Part shown: positions 15,286 to 23,997 of the stretch, one piece after another
Position numbering within the stretch: the first letter of the stretch is position 1
How the letters are laid out: the number at the start of each line of letters is the position of its first letter
Source of the DNA: Candidatus Blautia faecavium
GTDB taxonomy: Bacteria; Bacillota; Clostridia; Lachnospirales; Lachnospiraceae
NCBI GenBank assembly: GCA_019118425.1
Contig: DWYZ01000093.1
Location: 1-32,316 of the forward strand
Length of the DNA stretch: 32,316 nt
Direction: 5' to 3'
Made by a program: the position numbers and the translations under genes
The notes under the pieces: generated by a model
The model's input: the letters and a program-made list of their open reading frames with translations, nothing else
Database searches by the model: none
What the model was told of the DNA's origin: nothing

Positions 15286-16479
15286 TTATTTTGTAAGAAA
15301 TTCTACGATTCCGTCTATAGCTTCCATCTGATCCTGCTTTAACGCGGACTTCACCGTAAGGGTATCTTCGTAGATCTCCATATTTTTCATCTGCGAAAGT
15401 ATCTCCTTCATCTGCTTTCCTGCAGATACGGCCCAGGTTCCATTTTCCATTACAGCTACTTTGCGGTTCTGCAGATTATGTGCTTTAAGCTCTGTGAGCA
15501 GAGTCTCCATCTTCGGGAAAATACCCGCATTATAGGTAGGGGAAGCGAAAACAATGCGGTCGCAGCGGAAGGCCTCCGCCAGCAGATAAGAAGGATCTGT
15601 CACTGAGACATCATAAACCGCAATATTCTTTTCTCCCTTATCCCCAAGCTTTCCAGCCAGTACGTTTACTGCATTCTCCGTATTCCCATAAATGGAAGCA
15701 TAAAGGATCAGCACTGCATGGTCCTCAGGAGTATAAGTGCTCCACTTCTGGTACTTTTCAATAAACCATCCCAGATTTTCTCTCCAGACAGGACCGTGCA
15801 GAGGGCAGATGACCGCGATATCCAAAGCAGACGCCTTCTTTAACGCAGCCTGCACCTGAGTACCGTATTTACCAACAATATTGGTCAGATATCTTCTTGC
15901 CTCAGCAAGCCACTCCTCTTCAAAATTCACCTCATCCGCAAACAGATTCCCGTTTAATGCCCCAAAGGTGCCGAAAGCGTCCGCGCTGAAAAGCACCTTG
16001 TCATAGGCGTCATAAGTAACCATCGCCTCCGGCCAGTGAACCATAGGGATCATGGCAAAGGCAAGCGTATGCTTACCTGTGTTTAAGGTATCCCCTTCCT
16101 TGATCACTACTGCGCGTGAATCCACATCAAAGCTAAAAAACTGCTTTATCATGGCAAATGTCTTTGCATTTCCCACGATCTTCACATTCGGATACCGAAG
16201 CACCACTTCTCCTAAAGTAGCGCAGTGATCCGGCTCCATATGATTTATGATCACATAATCCAGGTTCCGCCCGGAAAGTACATGCTCCAGATTTTCAAAA
16301 AACTGTCCGCTCACCGCTTTATCCACTGTATCCAAAAGAACGGTTTTTTCATCTAAAAGCACATAGGAATTATAAGACACCCCTTTAGGAATAGGGTAAA
16401 TATTTTCAAACAAGGCCAGCCTTCTGTCACTGGCGCCGACCCAGTATAAATCTTCCGTCACATTTTTCACACAGTACAT
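15286..16479 (-). CDS. fprA: A-type flavoprotein (flavodiiron protein, FprA)
   Basis: Oxygen- and/or NO-reducing enzyme of anaerobes that converts O2 to water using reduced flavin. Residues 1-245 are the metallo-beta-lactamase-like domain. The di-iron ligands are His80, Glu82, Asp84 and His85 (HMEPDHCATLGE), His148 (HWP), Asp167 (SADAFG) and His228 (PLHGPVWR). Residues 255-397 are the flavodoxin domain, with the FMN phosphate loop ASIYGNTENA. The 397-residue length is the plain two-domain form with no rubredoxin tail. It starts 17 nt after purD, with no terminator between, so it appears to be the last gene of the purine unit. Oxygen protection of Fe-S biosynthetic enzymes is a plausible reason. 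Confidence 0.95.
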   Translation of the reverse strand: MYCVKNVTEDLYWVGASDRRLALFENIYPIPKGVSYNSYVLLDEKTVLLDTVDKAVSGQFFENLEHVLSGRNLDYVIINHMEPDHCATLGEVVLRYPNVKIVGNAKTFAMIKQFFSFDVDSRAVVIKEGDTLNTGKHTLAFAMIPMVHWPEAMVTYDAYDKVLFSADAFGTFGALNGNLFADEVNFEEEWLAEARRYLTNIVGKYGTQVQAALKKASALDIAVICPLHGPVWRENLGWFIEKYQKWSTYTPEDHAVLILYASIYGNTENAVNVLAGKLGDKGEKNIAVYDVSVTDPSYLLAEAFRCDRIVFASPTYNAGIFPKMETLLTELKAHNLQNRKVAVMENGTWAVSAGKQMKEILSQMKNMEIYEDTLTVKSALKQDQMEAIDGIVEFLTK

Positions 16480-16496
16480 CGCTGTTCTTCCTCCTT

Positions 16497-17771
16497 CTAT
16501 GCCTCGTCAATCGCTTTGCCAATGTCATGGCGCATATATTTATTTGCAAAAGACACCCAATTCGTGGCGTCATAAGCATTTTTTCTTGCCTCTTTTAAAT
16601 CTTTTCCTTTGGCTGTGATCCCAAGGACACGGCCTCCGTTGGTAACGATCTTCCCATCCTGGAACTTTGTTCCCGCATGGAAGCAGTAATAACCGTCTTT
16701 GTCCTTAAAGTTTTCCAGTCCTTCGATGGGATATCCCTTTTCATACTTCACAGGATAGCCGTCGCTTGCCAAAACCACACACACAGCTGCATTCTCTTCG
16801 AATACAAGATCCACCTGGTCCAGCCTTCCTTCCACGCAGGCTTCCATCACTTCGATCATGTCTGTTTTCATTCTGGGAAGAACCACCTGTGCCTCCGGAT
16901 CCCCGAATCTTGCGTTGTATTCCAATACCTTGGGGCCCTCATTGGTAAGCATCAGTCCGAAAAAGATAATTCCCACAAAAGGTCTCCCCTCAGCGGCCAT
17001 AGCGTCCACGGTAGGCTGATATATATGTTTCCGGCAGTATTCGTCTATCTCTCTGGTGTAGAAAGGACTTGGAGAAAAGGTTCCCATTCCTCCTGTGTTC
17101 AGTCCCTGGTCTCCATCCTTGGCACGCTTATGATCCTGGGCGGAGGTCATAGGCTTAATGGTCTTTCCATCCACAAAGGAAAGTACCGAAACCTCCCGTC
17201 CAGTCATAAATTCTTCTATAACCATAGTATTTCCCGCGCTGCCAAATTTTTTATCTTCCATGATCTCTTTCACCCCGGCCTTTGCCTCTTCCAGGGTATT
17301 GCAGATCAAAACTCCCTTTCCAAGAGCAAGTCCGTCCGCTTTTAATACAATGGGAAATTTCGCCTCTGTCTCCAGATACGCAAGAGCCTTGGCAGGATCG
17401 TCAAAATTCTCATACGCTGCAGTAGGAATATGATATTTCTTCATCAGATCTTTGGAAAATGCCTTGGAACCCTCTAAAATTGCCGCGTTTTTTCTAGGCC
17501 CGAACACCTTAAGGCCCCGCTCTTCAAATACATCCACTATGCCTCCCACCAAAGGATCGTCCATGCCGATGATAGTCAGGTCGATCGCCTTTTCCTGGGC
17601 AAAATCTGCCAGACGCTCAAATTCCATAGCACCGATATCCACACATTCCGCATACTGGGCAATCCCTGCATTTCCAGGGGCACAGTAAATTTTATCCACC
17701 TTTGCGCTTTTTGCCGCGCTCCAGGCGATGGCATGCTCTCTGCCGCCGCTGCCTACAATCAATACCTTCAT
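16497..17771 (-). CDS. purD: Phosphoribosylamine-glycine ligase
   Basis: Second step of IMP synthesis: phosphoribosylamine plus glycine and ATP to GAR. The 424 residues contain the N-terminal MKVLIVGSGGREHA, then the ATP-grasp core (PIVLKADGLALGKGV near residue 140). The family signature RFGDPEAQ lies in a segment with VLEYNARFGDPEAQVVLPR, and the C-terminal PurD domain follows. The ATG at 17771 is preceded by AAAGAGG; the seven upstream in-frame codons include that ribosome site and are not translated. A 72-nt gap from purN holds two hairpins that resemble the gap before pyrK. Confidence 0.97.
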   Translation of the reverse strand: MKVLIVGSGGREHAIAWSAAKSAKVDKIYCAPGNAGIAQYAECVDIGAMEFERLADFAQEKAIDLTIIGMDDPLVGGIVDVFEERGLKVFGPRKNAAILEGSKAFSKDLMKKYHIPTAAYENFDDPAKALAYLETEAKFPIVLKADGLALGKGVLICNTLEEAKAGVKEIMEDKKFGSAGNTMVIEEFMTGREVSVLSFVDGKTIKPMTSAQDHKRAKDGDQGLNTGGMGTFSPSPFYTREIDEYCRKHIYQPTVDAMAAEGRPFVGIIFFGLMLTNEGPKVLEYNARFGDPEAQVVLPRMKTDMIEVMEACVEGRLDQVDLVFEENAAVCVVLASDGYPVKYEKGYPIEGLENFKDKDGYYCFHAGTKFQDGKIVTNGGRVLGITAKGKDLKEARKNAYDATNWVSFANKYMRHDIGKAIDEA

Positions 17772-17843
17772 TTTTACCTCTTTCTGACGCATTCGGCTGC
17801 GTCAATAATGGTAGATTTGGAAGTTTACTTCCAAACTTACTCC
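17772..17843 (-). repeat. Intercistronic hairpin pair before purD, similar to that before pyrK
   Basis: The plus strand contains the perfect inverted repeat TTTGGAAGT-TT-ACTTCCAAA (17816-17835) and a TGACGCA...TGCGTCA stem (17785-17804). On the minus strand both this gap and 27961-28028 have TTTGGAAGT soon after the stop codon and GCGTCAGAA directly before the ribosome site. Confidence 0.6.
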
Positions 17844-18470
17844 TTAATCTTCTATTGAAACCTTTCCGTCCGTAACTGTTACCTTTCCATTGGCGATCAG
17901 GTCAATGGCCCTGGGAAGAATCACCCACTCCGCCTGCTCCATAACCCGCTGCTGAAGGATTTTAGGCGTATCTTCCGCTTTTACCTCCACTGCTTTTTGT
18001 AAGATAATAGGGCCGGTGTCTGTACCAGTATCTACAAAGTGTACAGTTGCTCCCGTCACCTTTACTCCTCTCTTTAAGGCTGCCTCATGCACATGAAGGC
18101 CGTAGTAGCCGACCCCGCAGAAAGAAGGGATCAGAGAGGGGTGTATATTAATGATCCTGTTTGGAAATGCCTCCACAATAACCGGAGGAATCGCCACCAA
18201 AAATCCTGCCAGGACCACAAGATCCACCTGATTTTCCCTAAGGCAGTTCAGCAGTGCCCTGTGAAATTCCTCCCGGTCCGTATACTGGCGCGGCGAAATG
18301 CACAGGGCGTTTATGCCGTGCTTTTTTGCCCGTTCCAGGGCATAGGCTCCCTGATTATTGCTGATGACCACTTCTATTCTGGCATTGGTGACCTCTCCTT
18401 TTTCGATAGAATCCAGGACTGCCTGAAGATTTGTCCCTCCGCCGGACACTAAAACACCAAGCCTTAACAT
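17844..18470 (-). CDS. purN: Phosphoribosylglycinamide formyltransferase
   Basis: Transfers a formyl group from 10-formyl-tetrahydrofolate to GAR, giving FGAR. The 208 residues begin [20 protein letters not shown], the substrate-phosphate loop. The catalytic signature follows: [31 protein letters not shown] with the Asn-x-His motif, then [17 protein letters not shown] with the active-site Asp. Residue [17 protein letters not shown] keeps the family shape. Its ATG overlaps the purM stop by 7 nt (ATGTTAA), so translation is coupled. Confidence 0.97.
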   Translation of the reverse strand: MLRLGVLVSGGGTNLQAVLDSIEKGEVTNARIEVVISNNQGAYALERAKKHGINALCISPRQYTDREEFHRALLNCLRENQVDLVVLAGFLVAIPPVIVEAFPNRIINIHPSLIPSFCGVGYYGLHVHEAALKRGVKVTGATVHFVDTGTDTGPIILQKAVEVKAEDTPKILQQRVMEQAEWVILPRAIDLIANGKVTVTDGKVSIED

Positions 18471-19489
18471 AGGGTCACTCCTTTTTCTCCTGCCTCAATA
18501 TGCCCTACCACATAAGGAGTCTCTCCCGCAGCCTCAATGGCTTTCATGGTCTTTTCCACATCTGCGGGATTTACTGCCAGGATCATTCCAAGGCCCATAT
18601 TGTAGGTATTATACATCATTTTTTCTTCAATTCCGCCTTTTTCCGCCAAAAGCTTGAATATCGGAAGCACCGGATAGCTGTCTTTTTCCACTACAGCCCT
18701 AGTTCCTTCTTTCAGCATACGGGGAATATTTTCATAGAAACCTCCGCCGGTGATATGGCTGCATCCGTGAATGGAAACCCCGGCTTCTTTTATGCTCTTT
18801 AAAGCCTTCACATAAATCTTGGTGGGAGCCAGCAGGGCCTCTCCTAAAGTCGCCTGGAGCTCCTCATAATAAGTATCCAAAGATTCCTTCGTCATCTCGA
18901 AAACCTTGCGCACAAGAGAAAAACCATTGCTGTGCACGCCGGAGGACGCCATACCGATCAATACATCGCCAGCCGTCACCGCTTCTCCTGTGATCAGATC
19001 TTTTTTATCTACCACGCCTACAGCGAACCCTGCCAGGTCGTATTCGTCAACCGGGTAAAAGCCAGGCATCTCCGCGGTTTCTCCGCCGATCAGGGCAGCT
19101 CCCGACTGGCTGCAGCCTTCTGCCACACCTTTTACGATCTCCGCGATCTTCTCCGGATAGTTCTTTCCGCAGGCAATGTAATCCAGGAAAAATAAAGGTT
19201 CTCCCCCTGCGCAGGCAATATCGTTCACGCACATCGCCACGCAGTCGATTCCTACTGTATCATGCTTATCCATAAGAAAAGCCAGCTTAAGCTTGGTCCC
19301 TACTCCATCCGTTCCGGAAACCAGGGTAGGCTCCTCCATATTTTTAAAAGCGCTCATGGAAAAAGCTCCGGAAAAACCGCCGATTCCTCCCAGCACTTCC
19401 GGTCTCATGGTTTTTGCAATGTGCTCCTTCATAAGCTCCACTGACTTATATCCTGCTTCAATATCCACACCAGCATTCTTGTAATCCAT
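18464..19489 (-). CDS. purM: Phosphoribosylformylglycinamidine cyclo-ligase (AIR synthetase)
   Basis: ATP-dependent closure of FGAM to AIR, the imidazole ring step. The 341 residues are standard. Seen motifs are [15 protein letters not shown] (nucleotide and substrate site), [35 protein letters not shown] and [15 protein letters not shown]. It follows purE by 18 nt and overlaps purN by 7 nt, in the middle of the purine run. Confidence 0.97.
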   Translation of the reverse strand: MDYKNAGVDIEAGYKSVELMKEHIAKTMRPEVLGGIGGFSGAFSMSAFKNMEEPTLVSGTDGVGTKLKLAFLMDKHDTVGIDCVAMCVNDIACAGGEPLFFLDYIACGKNYPEKIAEIVKGVAEGCSQSGAALIGGETAEMPGFYPVDEYDLAGFAVGVVDKKDLITGEAVTAGDVLIGMASSGVHSNGFSLVRKVFEMTKESLDTYYEELQATLGEALLAPTKIYVKALKSIKEAGVSIHGCSHITGGGFYENIPRMLKEGTRAVVEKDSYPVLPIFKLLAEKGGIEEKMMYNTYNMGLGMILAVNPADVEKTMKAIEAAGETPYVVGHIEAGEKGVTLC

Positions 19490-19507
19490 AATATCCTCCC
19501 ATAAACA

Positions 19508-20008
19508 TTAATATTCCTTATATCCGACTTCCTGCAATCTCGCGTCTTTCGCTTCCACCTGCTCTTTTAACTCCTGGCTGTATGCCTTCAGCCGGGTCAG
19601 AAGCTCCGGATCTGAAGTAGCAAGGATCTTCGCTGCCAAAAGGCCGGCATTCGCCCCGCCGTTGATAGCTACCGTGGCAACAGGGATACCGGAAGGCATC
19701 TGCACGATAGAATAGAGAGAATCTCTCCCCCCAAGAGAAGTGGTGTGCATAGGAATTCCAATAACAGGCATCGGGAAAATAGCTGCGCACATGCCTGGCA
19801 GATGAGCTGCCATCCCGGCTCCGGCAATGATCACCTTAAATCCTTTTTCTTCCGCAGTTTTCGCATACTCAAAAAATACATCCGGTTCTCTGTGGGCAGA
19901 GATGATCTTCATCTCAAAATCAATTCCCAGTTTCTCCAGAATTTCCGCCGCTTTTCTCATAACCGGCATGTCTGAATCACTACCCATTACAATTCCTACT
20001 TTTGCCAT
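19508..20008 (-). CDS. purE: N5-carboxyaminoimidazole ribonucleotide mutase
   Basis: Moves the carboxyl group of N5-CAIR to give CAIR in purine synthesis (class I PurE). The 166 residues begin MAKVGIVMGSDSDMPVM, the phosphate-binding loop. SAHREPD holds the catalytic His, and GAGMAAHLPGMCAAIFPMPVIGIP completes the octamer core. It is the first gene of the purine run and has its own near-consensus promoter. No purK is present in the window. Confidence 0.97.
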   Translation of the reverse strand: MAKVGIVMGSDSDMPVMRKAAEILEKLGIDFEMKIISAHREPDVFFEYAKTAEEKGFKVIIAGAGMAAHLPGMCAAIFPMPVIGIPMHTTSLGGRDSLYSIVQMPSGIPVATVAINGGANAGLLAAKILATSDPELLTRLKAYSQELKEQVEAKDARLQEVGYKEY

Positions 20009-20057
20009 AGCTTTTCTCCTTTATGTTTATTTATTTTATTTCATTCTCTAATCGTAG

Positions 20058-20086
20058 ATTCTACTAAGATTCCCTTTTTCTGTCAA
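20058..20086 (-). promoter_or_regulatory. Promoter of the purine run
   Basis: On the minus strand, a consensus TTGACA (20086-20081) and TAGAAT (20063-20058) are separated by 17 nt. The leader to purE is about 43 nt, too short for a purine riboswitch. A repeat copy lies just upstream. Confidence 0.75.
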
Positions 20087-20101
20087 TATGTTACTATTAA
20101 G

Positions 20102-20165
20102 GTTACTGGTCGCCGTTTGACCAGTAACGGGAAATTTGGCATTTTAAATTCTCTTCGCGAAGCCA
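20102..20165 (+). repeat. Dispersed repeat, two-module copy (between aminopeptidase and purE)
   Basis: A 27-nt hairpin (20102-20128) with a perfect 10-bp stem, GTTACTGGTC / GACCAGTAAC. It is followed by the core GGAAATTTGGCATTTTAAA and a TTCGCGAA-centred stretch ending at the stop codon of the aminopeptidase gene. The third module is missing. Confidence 0.8.
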
Positions 20166-20170
20166 AAATC

Positions 20171-22219
20171 TTAGTTTTCAAAAGGAAGGTTCAATTCCTC
20201 TGTCCCCGGAAGGACGAAGCGGCCATTCTCAATAATGGAAACCATCTCCCCTTCCTCATCGATCACCCGGATACTGCCCAACTCTTCATAGGGAATAGTA
20301 ATATCTGTATGGCACCCATAATAAGCCAGGCTCAAATCCTCTTTTCGAAGACTGGAAATCTCGTTATCCCTAGCTATGATCTCTCTGCCGTCCGGATTAA
20401 ATACCGGCGTATCTTCCGCCCAGCTGTAGCAGGTGTCTCCCACAGCAAAATGAGGCCCCATCTTCTCTGCGATAAGGATCGGAAGCTTGTCCGCGATATT
20501 ATACTTTTTAGCCGCTACATAAGCTGTGGTGTTGGTGCCGATGGCAAACTCTCCCATAGGGATTTTTTCGTGATGGTGCAGGATATTGTCCTCTATATAT
20601 TTCCTGTTTTCTTCCTCATCCGGGAAATTTTCACAGGAATAGTCAATGACCTGTCCGCAGTCAAAGACCAGCTTGAGATCCTTGAACTGCAGGCCGTTTA
20701 GATAAACCTTTTTCACATGGAGCGTTCCCCCTGTACCCGCCAGGACCGGTGAGGTAAAAACTTCTCCCACCGGAATATTTACATCCGCCACGCAGTTTTC
20801 AAAATTCGTCTGTTTTTCAGGATCTGTAAGAGTGTGAAGATGAATAAGAAGGTCTGTTTCATTTCCGTCTTTTCCCTTTACCTCCACCCATTCACAGGTG
20901 TCTAAGGTTTCTATGATGGTCTGCTGGATCCGTTCGTAGAGCTTATAGTCCAGGGTATTGATCTTCACGATCTCCTGGAAAATCTCCGGGAAATTTTCTC
21001 CTATCTCCGGCACCGGATAGGCGATGATGGTAAAGCTTCTTTCATCCCCCTTAATATAACGGTTTACGATCTGACCGGATTCATTGTCCATCTCTACCAT
21101 AAGTTTTTGCTGTGCCTCACTAAGTGACCAGGCGTCCTTTTTACTCTCCGGTGAGAATGGTGCCTCCCCGAAAGTTTCGATACATGCCGGGCCCCCGTGG
21201 ACTTCTGCGAGCTCCTTATGCTTTTCATAAGCCGTCTGCATTGCGCGGAGCTTTCTTTTTATGAAATCCCCATCCAAAAACAAGGCACAGTCCTGCCTGT
21301 GGTCATAATCATACTGAGGATTGGGATTTCCTCCCGTAAAGCCTACTCTTGCCTGGCCCTTTTTATTTATGACGTGGGAAGCATGACGGTAGATCACCGG
21401 CTTAAGCCCCATCTCCTGAAACTTAAGCACCGCTGCTCTTACCATTCTCTCAAAGCCTAGCTGATAACGGATGTTTACTGTCTTTTTCTTTGTGATATCC
21501 TTTCTTCCATTGACAAAGCCGATCCGATACCCTTCCGTATAGGTACGGGCCATACTGTCTATCTGTTCCTGGGAAAGCGTATTTAAAAACTGAGCTACTC
21601 CTGTCTCATTGTCAGACACATATTCTCCATACCAGTACAGATATCTCAAGTCCGTAAGATCTGCCTCCATTACAATCTTAAGGGCAAAATCCTGCTCCGG
21701 GTCAATTCCCTCCAGGATTCTTTGTTCTACCATGTCCTGACAGTAATCATTTACATAGGAGGAAAGGATATCCTGTACTGTTTTCACTTCCGGAAGCTCC
21801 TCTGCACAAAACTCCCCGTAAATTTCTAAAAACAATTCCATAGAAACCAGAAGGTCCCACCATTTTTTTTCATATGCATAGGGAATCGCACCCCGCAGTT
21901 CCCCATATAAGAAAGTAAAGACCGGTCCGTATTCCCCTAATTTTTCCGCGGCATAAGAAGGATTTCCATAAGAAGTGCTGTAATTCTCAGGGAATAATTC
22001 CTGATAAAGCTCCCTGTTGCGCTTCTCAAGCTCTGAAAGCTCTGTCTTCCGTATATCTGTCTCAATCAGGTCCACCGTCTTTTGCAAAAAGTCTGCCGTT
22101 CTCTGGAAAAAATCCAGAAAAGGCGGCTTTACCTCTGTCTCTTCTTTCATCTCCCTGATCCTTTCCTTGGCCAGGGTATACCGTTCCATGATCCATTCGT
22201 CCACTGTCTTTGTCTCCAT
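20171..22219 (-). CDS. M29-type metallo-aminopeptidase with long N-terminal extension
   Basis: Cytoplasmic peptidase of 682 residues. The C-terminal 370 or so residues follow the M29 (AmpS/PepS) pattern. Metal ligands and catalytic residues appear at Glu486 (VGEVFTSP), Glu557 (MGEFAIGTN), His590 and Tyr598 (HFAVGDTCY), and His637 and Asp639 (CHTDITIPY). M29 enzymes are normally about 400 residues; here about 300 extra residues precede the fold, rich in helices and aromatic residues and not recognised by me. No signal peptide is seen. It follows the HD gene by 16 nt and is the last gene of the group starting at 23841. A weak ribosome site precedes the ATG. Confidence 0.8.
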   Translation of the reverse strand: METKTVDEWIMERYTLAKERIREMKEETEVKPPFLDFFQRTADFLQKTVDLIETDIRKTELSELEKRNRELYQELFPENYSTSYGNPSYAAEKLGEYGPVFTFLYGELRGAIPYAYEKKWWDLLVSMELFLEIYGEFCAEELPEVKTVQDILSSYVNDYCQDMVEQRILEGIDPEQDFALKIVMEADLTDLRYLYWYGEYVSDNETGVAQFLNTLSQEQIDSMARTYTEGYRIGFVNGRKDITKKKTVNIRYQLGFERMVRAAVLKFQEMGLKPVIYRHASHVINKKGQARVGFTGGNPNPQYDYDHRQDCALFLDGDFIKRKLRAMQTAYEKHKELAEVHGGPACIETFGEAPFSPESKKDAWSLSEAQQKLMVEMDNESGQIVNRYIKGDERSFTIIAYPVPEIGENFPEIFQEIVKINTLDYKLYERIQQTIIETLDTCEWVEVKGKDGNETDLLIHLHTLTDPEKQTNFENCVADVNIPVGEVFTSPVLAGTGGTLHVKKVYLNGLQFKDLKLVFDCGQVIDYSCENFPDEEENRKYIEDNILHHHEKIPMGEFAIGTNTTAYVAAKKYNIADKLPILIAEKMGPHFAVGDTCYSWAEDTPVFNPDGREIIARDNEISSLRKEDLSLAYYGCHTDITIPYEELGSIRVIDEEGEMVSIIENGRFVLPGTEELNLPFEN

Positions 22220-22235
22220 TTCTTTTCAGCATAGT

Positions 22236-22838
22236 TTATGAGCGTTCGCCCATATCGTCAATAATATGTCCTTTTTCCACATGCTTCTGGATAAGCGCTT
22301 CCATATATTCCCAGATAGCGGCTGATCCTTCTTTCGTATGCTCGTTTCTTTTATAGATTTGGCTCTTTTTCACCCGATGTTCCGCCCAGCTTTTTCCGTC
22401 TGAAGCATCGTTTAAAAAAAGGGGCTGGCTGTTATCCAGCATGTGAGCGTATTTCGCCTCCGGCGTTTCGTACGCCTCGAATTCTTCCCACAGCGCCTTA
22501 AGCCACTTCCCCTGATCAGATGGCAACAGCCCGAAAATGCGGTCTGCCGCCTTGGTTTCCCTTTCTCTTTTTGTGGCCGCGCCGGCCTCATCGTAAGCAT
22601 AGGTGTCTCCTGCATCGATCTCCACAAGATCATGGATCAGCACCATAGACACCACCTTGGACAGATCTATCTCTTCCTGGGCATATTCCTTTAAAAGAAC
22701 CGCCATTAAAGCCAGATGCCAGGAGTGCTCCGCGTCATTCTCCTTCCTCCTTCCATCCGCCAAATAGGTCTGCCTCACAATATTTTTCACCTTATCCACT
22801 TCCAGGATAAATTCCATCTGTTTTTTTAATCTTTCCAT
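22236..22838 (-). CDS. HD-domain phosphohydrolase (YfbR-like)
   Basis: Metal-dependent phosphohydrolase of 200 residues. The HD-domain ligands are His38 (NDAEHSWHLALMA), His69-Asp70 (LIHDLVEIDAGDT) and Asp135 (HMLDNSQPL). The arrangement is that of HD_3/YfbR-type proteins, which include 5'-deoxynucleotidases, so a nucleotide or nucleoside-phosphate substrate is likely. Near the C-terminus lie KKSQIYKRNEHT and a helical tail. A GGAGG site precedes the start; spacing to neighbours is short (15-17 nt), suggesting one transcript with the DUF6142-like gene and the aminopeptidase gene. Confidence 0.88.
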   Translation of the reverse strand: MERLKKQMEFILEVDKVKNIVRQTYLADGRRKENDAEHSWHLALMAVLLKEYAQEEIDLSKVVSMVLIHDLVEIDAGDTYAYDEAGAATKRERETKAADRIFGLLPSDQGKWLKALWEEFEAYETPEAKYAHMLDNSQPLFLNDASDGKSWAEHRVKKSQIYKRNEHTKEGSAAIWEYMEALIQKHVEKGHIIDDMGERS

Positions 22839-22853
22839 TCTTTCCTCCTAACT

Positions 22854-23168
22854 TTACAAGCCCATTAAAAAAAAGCAAAGCCAGCCTATCATCACGATTC
22901 CATTTACAATGGAACCTATGATGCTGGTCCGGTGCATACGCTTTTCCTCAGAAAAGCTTGCCAGACCCATAATAAAACCATAAATGGAAAGCAGGGCCGC
23001 AAACAGACTGATCCCCCCTACAACAAACCCATATCCCCCTTCCAGGATAAAGGATGTCAGCACTGCCGCCGCAAAAAGTATCACCGATGCAGCGGCAAGG
23101 CCTACGGAGAGTTTTCCCTTCGCCGCCTCTTTTTTCTTTGCGAATGCATATCTATATCTTCTTGCCAT
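22854..23168 (-). CDS. Small membrane protein, DUF6142-like
   Basis: A 104-residue protein with a basic N-terminus (MARRYRYAFAKKKEAAKG) and three hydrophobic segments at about 20-42, 46-70 and 82-103. It matches my memory of the DUF6142 family of Lachnospiraceae, whose function is unknown. It overlaps the VanZ gene end by 17 nt, so the two are coupled. Confidence 0.7.
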   Translation of the reverse strand: MARRYRYAFAKKKEAAKGKLSVGLAAASVILFAAAVLTSFILEGGYGFVVGGISLFAALLSIYGFIMGLASFSEEKRMHRTSIIGSIVNGIVMIGWLCFFLMGL

Positions 23169-23625
23169 AATATTTTCTCCTCAGGTAATCGCAGACTGCA
23201 AAGGCCAGATACCCCAGCGCCGCGCCAAGCGTATTTAAAATCAGATCATCCACATCAAAACAGCCCACCTTCGTCACAAGCTGTATGGTTTCCACACATA
23301 AACTCAGGCCAAAGCCGGAAAGAATGATCAAAAAACCGCTTCTAAGTCCATTGTGGATCACCGGAAGAATAAAACCATAGGGAATAAACCCCAGGACATT
23401 CCCGATCAGATTTGTAAAAAGAGCGAATACTCCCAATTGTTCCCGGTATATCCAAAATCTCCTGATTTCCACAAAAGGAACCAGATTATACCGGTACTCC
23501 CTCTCAGCCTCTGCCACTCGTCCATATCCTTCTGAAAAGAAAAGCAGATACATAAGAAGCAGTACATAGATAACAAAAAGGAATACCCCTGTTTTTCTGA
23601 TGATGCGTTTCGTTTCTTTCTTCAA
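23152..23625 (-). CDS. VanZ-family membrane protein
   Basis: Integral membrane protein of 157 residues with four hydrophobic segments. VanZ family marks are the N-terminal basic/hydrophobic helix, NLVPFVEIRRFW after the first segment, NLIGNVLGFIPYGFILP in the second, and TKVGCFDVDDLILNTLGAALGY near the end. The namesake gives low-level teicoplanin resistance, but most chromosomal relatives have no known role and this one has no resistance genes around it. The start is TTG at 23625 with a GGGGAGA site in front. A 30-bp perfect palindrome lies 25 nt upstream. Confidence 0.9.
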   Translation of the reverse strand: MKKETKRIIRKTGVFLFVIYVLLLMYLLFFSEGYGRVAEAEREYRYNLVPFVEIRRFWIYREQLGVFALFTNLIGNVLGFIPYGFILPVIHNGLRSGFLIILSGFGLSLCVETIQLVTKVGCFDVDDLILNTLGAALGYLAFAVCDYLRRKYYGKKI

Positions 23626-23650
23626 TATTCTCCCCTATTTCAAGCCGCCC

Positions 23651-23680
23651 AGAAGCCACAGGAGATCTCCTGTGGCTTCT
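23651..23680. repeat. 30-bp perfect palindrome between the 50-residue gene and VanZ
   Basis: Fifteen bases (AGAAGCCACAGGAGA) followed at once by their exact reverse complement. In RNA it forms a very stable hairpin. There is no T tract on the minus strand, so it is not a typical terminator. Confidence 0.8.
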
Positions 23681-23688
23681 GAACCCTT

Positions 23689-23841
23689 TTATAACAATAT
23701 ATCCGTCTTTCTTTTTATGAGCTTCGCGCCGTTGACGATCATAAGGATCCCTGCAACAATTCCCGTCACAAGAACAATAATACCAAGTGCAAGATTGCAC
23801 GCTCCGGACTTGGACATGGTTTTATAAATCTTTTCATTCAT
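23689..23841 (-). CDS. 50-residue single-pass membrane peptide
   Basis: Small gene, well supported by a GGAGG site 8 nt before the ATG. The product starts MNEKIYKTMSKSGACNLALG and has one hydrophobic helix (about 16-38, with IIVLVTGIVAGILMIVNGA). It ends in a basic tail, KLIKRKTDILL. A positive C-terminus suggests the tail stays in the cytoplasm. No family is recognised with certainty. It sits between the repeat at 23866 and the 30-bp palindrome. Confidence 0.72.
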   Translation of the reverse strand: MNEKIYKTMSKSGACNLALGIIVLVTGIVAGILMIVNGAKLIKRKTDILL

Positions 23842-23865
23842 GTACCGATCCTCCTTTTATGGTTA

Positions 23866-23996
23866 GTTACTGGTCACACATTGACCAGCAACGGGCAATT
23901 TGGCATTTAAAATCCGCTTTAGTCAAATTGCCTGTTGAATCATCTGGCCCGTAACCACGCAGCAGGTGCGTGGTTCGGGTGTGACATATATCTATG
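23866..23996 (+). repeat. Dispersed repeat, full three-module copy (after pyrE)
   Basis: Module 1 is a 27-nt hairpin (23866-23892). Module 2 is GGCAATTTG (23894-23902) pairing with CAAATTGCC (23924-23932). Module 3 is a stem with AACCACGCA / TGCGTGGTT around a 5-nt loop (23948-23979), with the tail GTGACATATA. It starts 1 nt after the pyrE stop codon (read on the minus strand) and fills the gap to the 50-residue gene. Confidence 0.88.
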
Positions 23997-23997
23997 A

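Noticed and set aside
20009-20057. Purine riboswitch before purE
   Set aside because: The leader is only about 43 nt and lacks the conserved loops.
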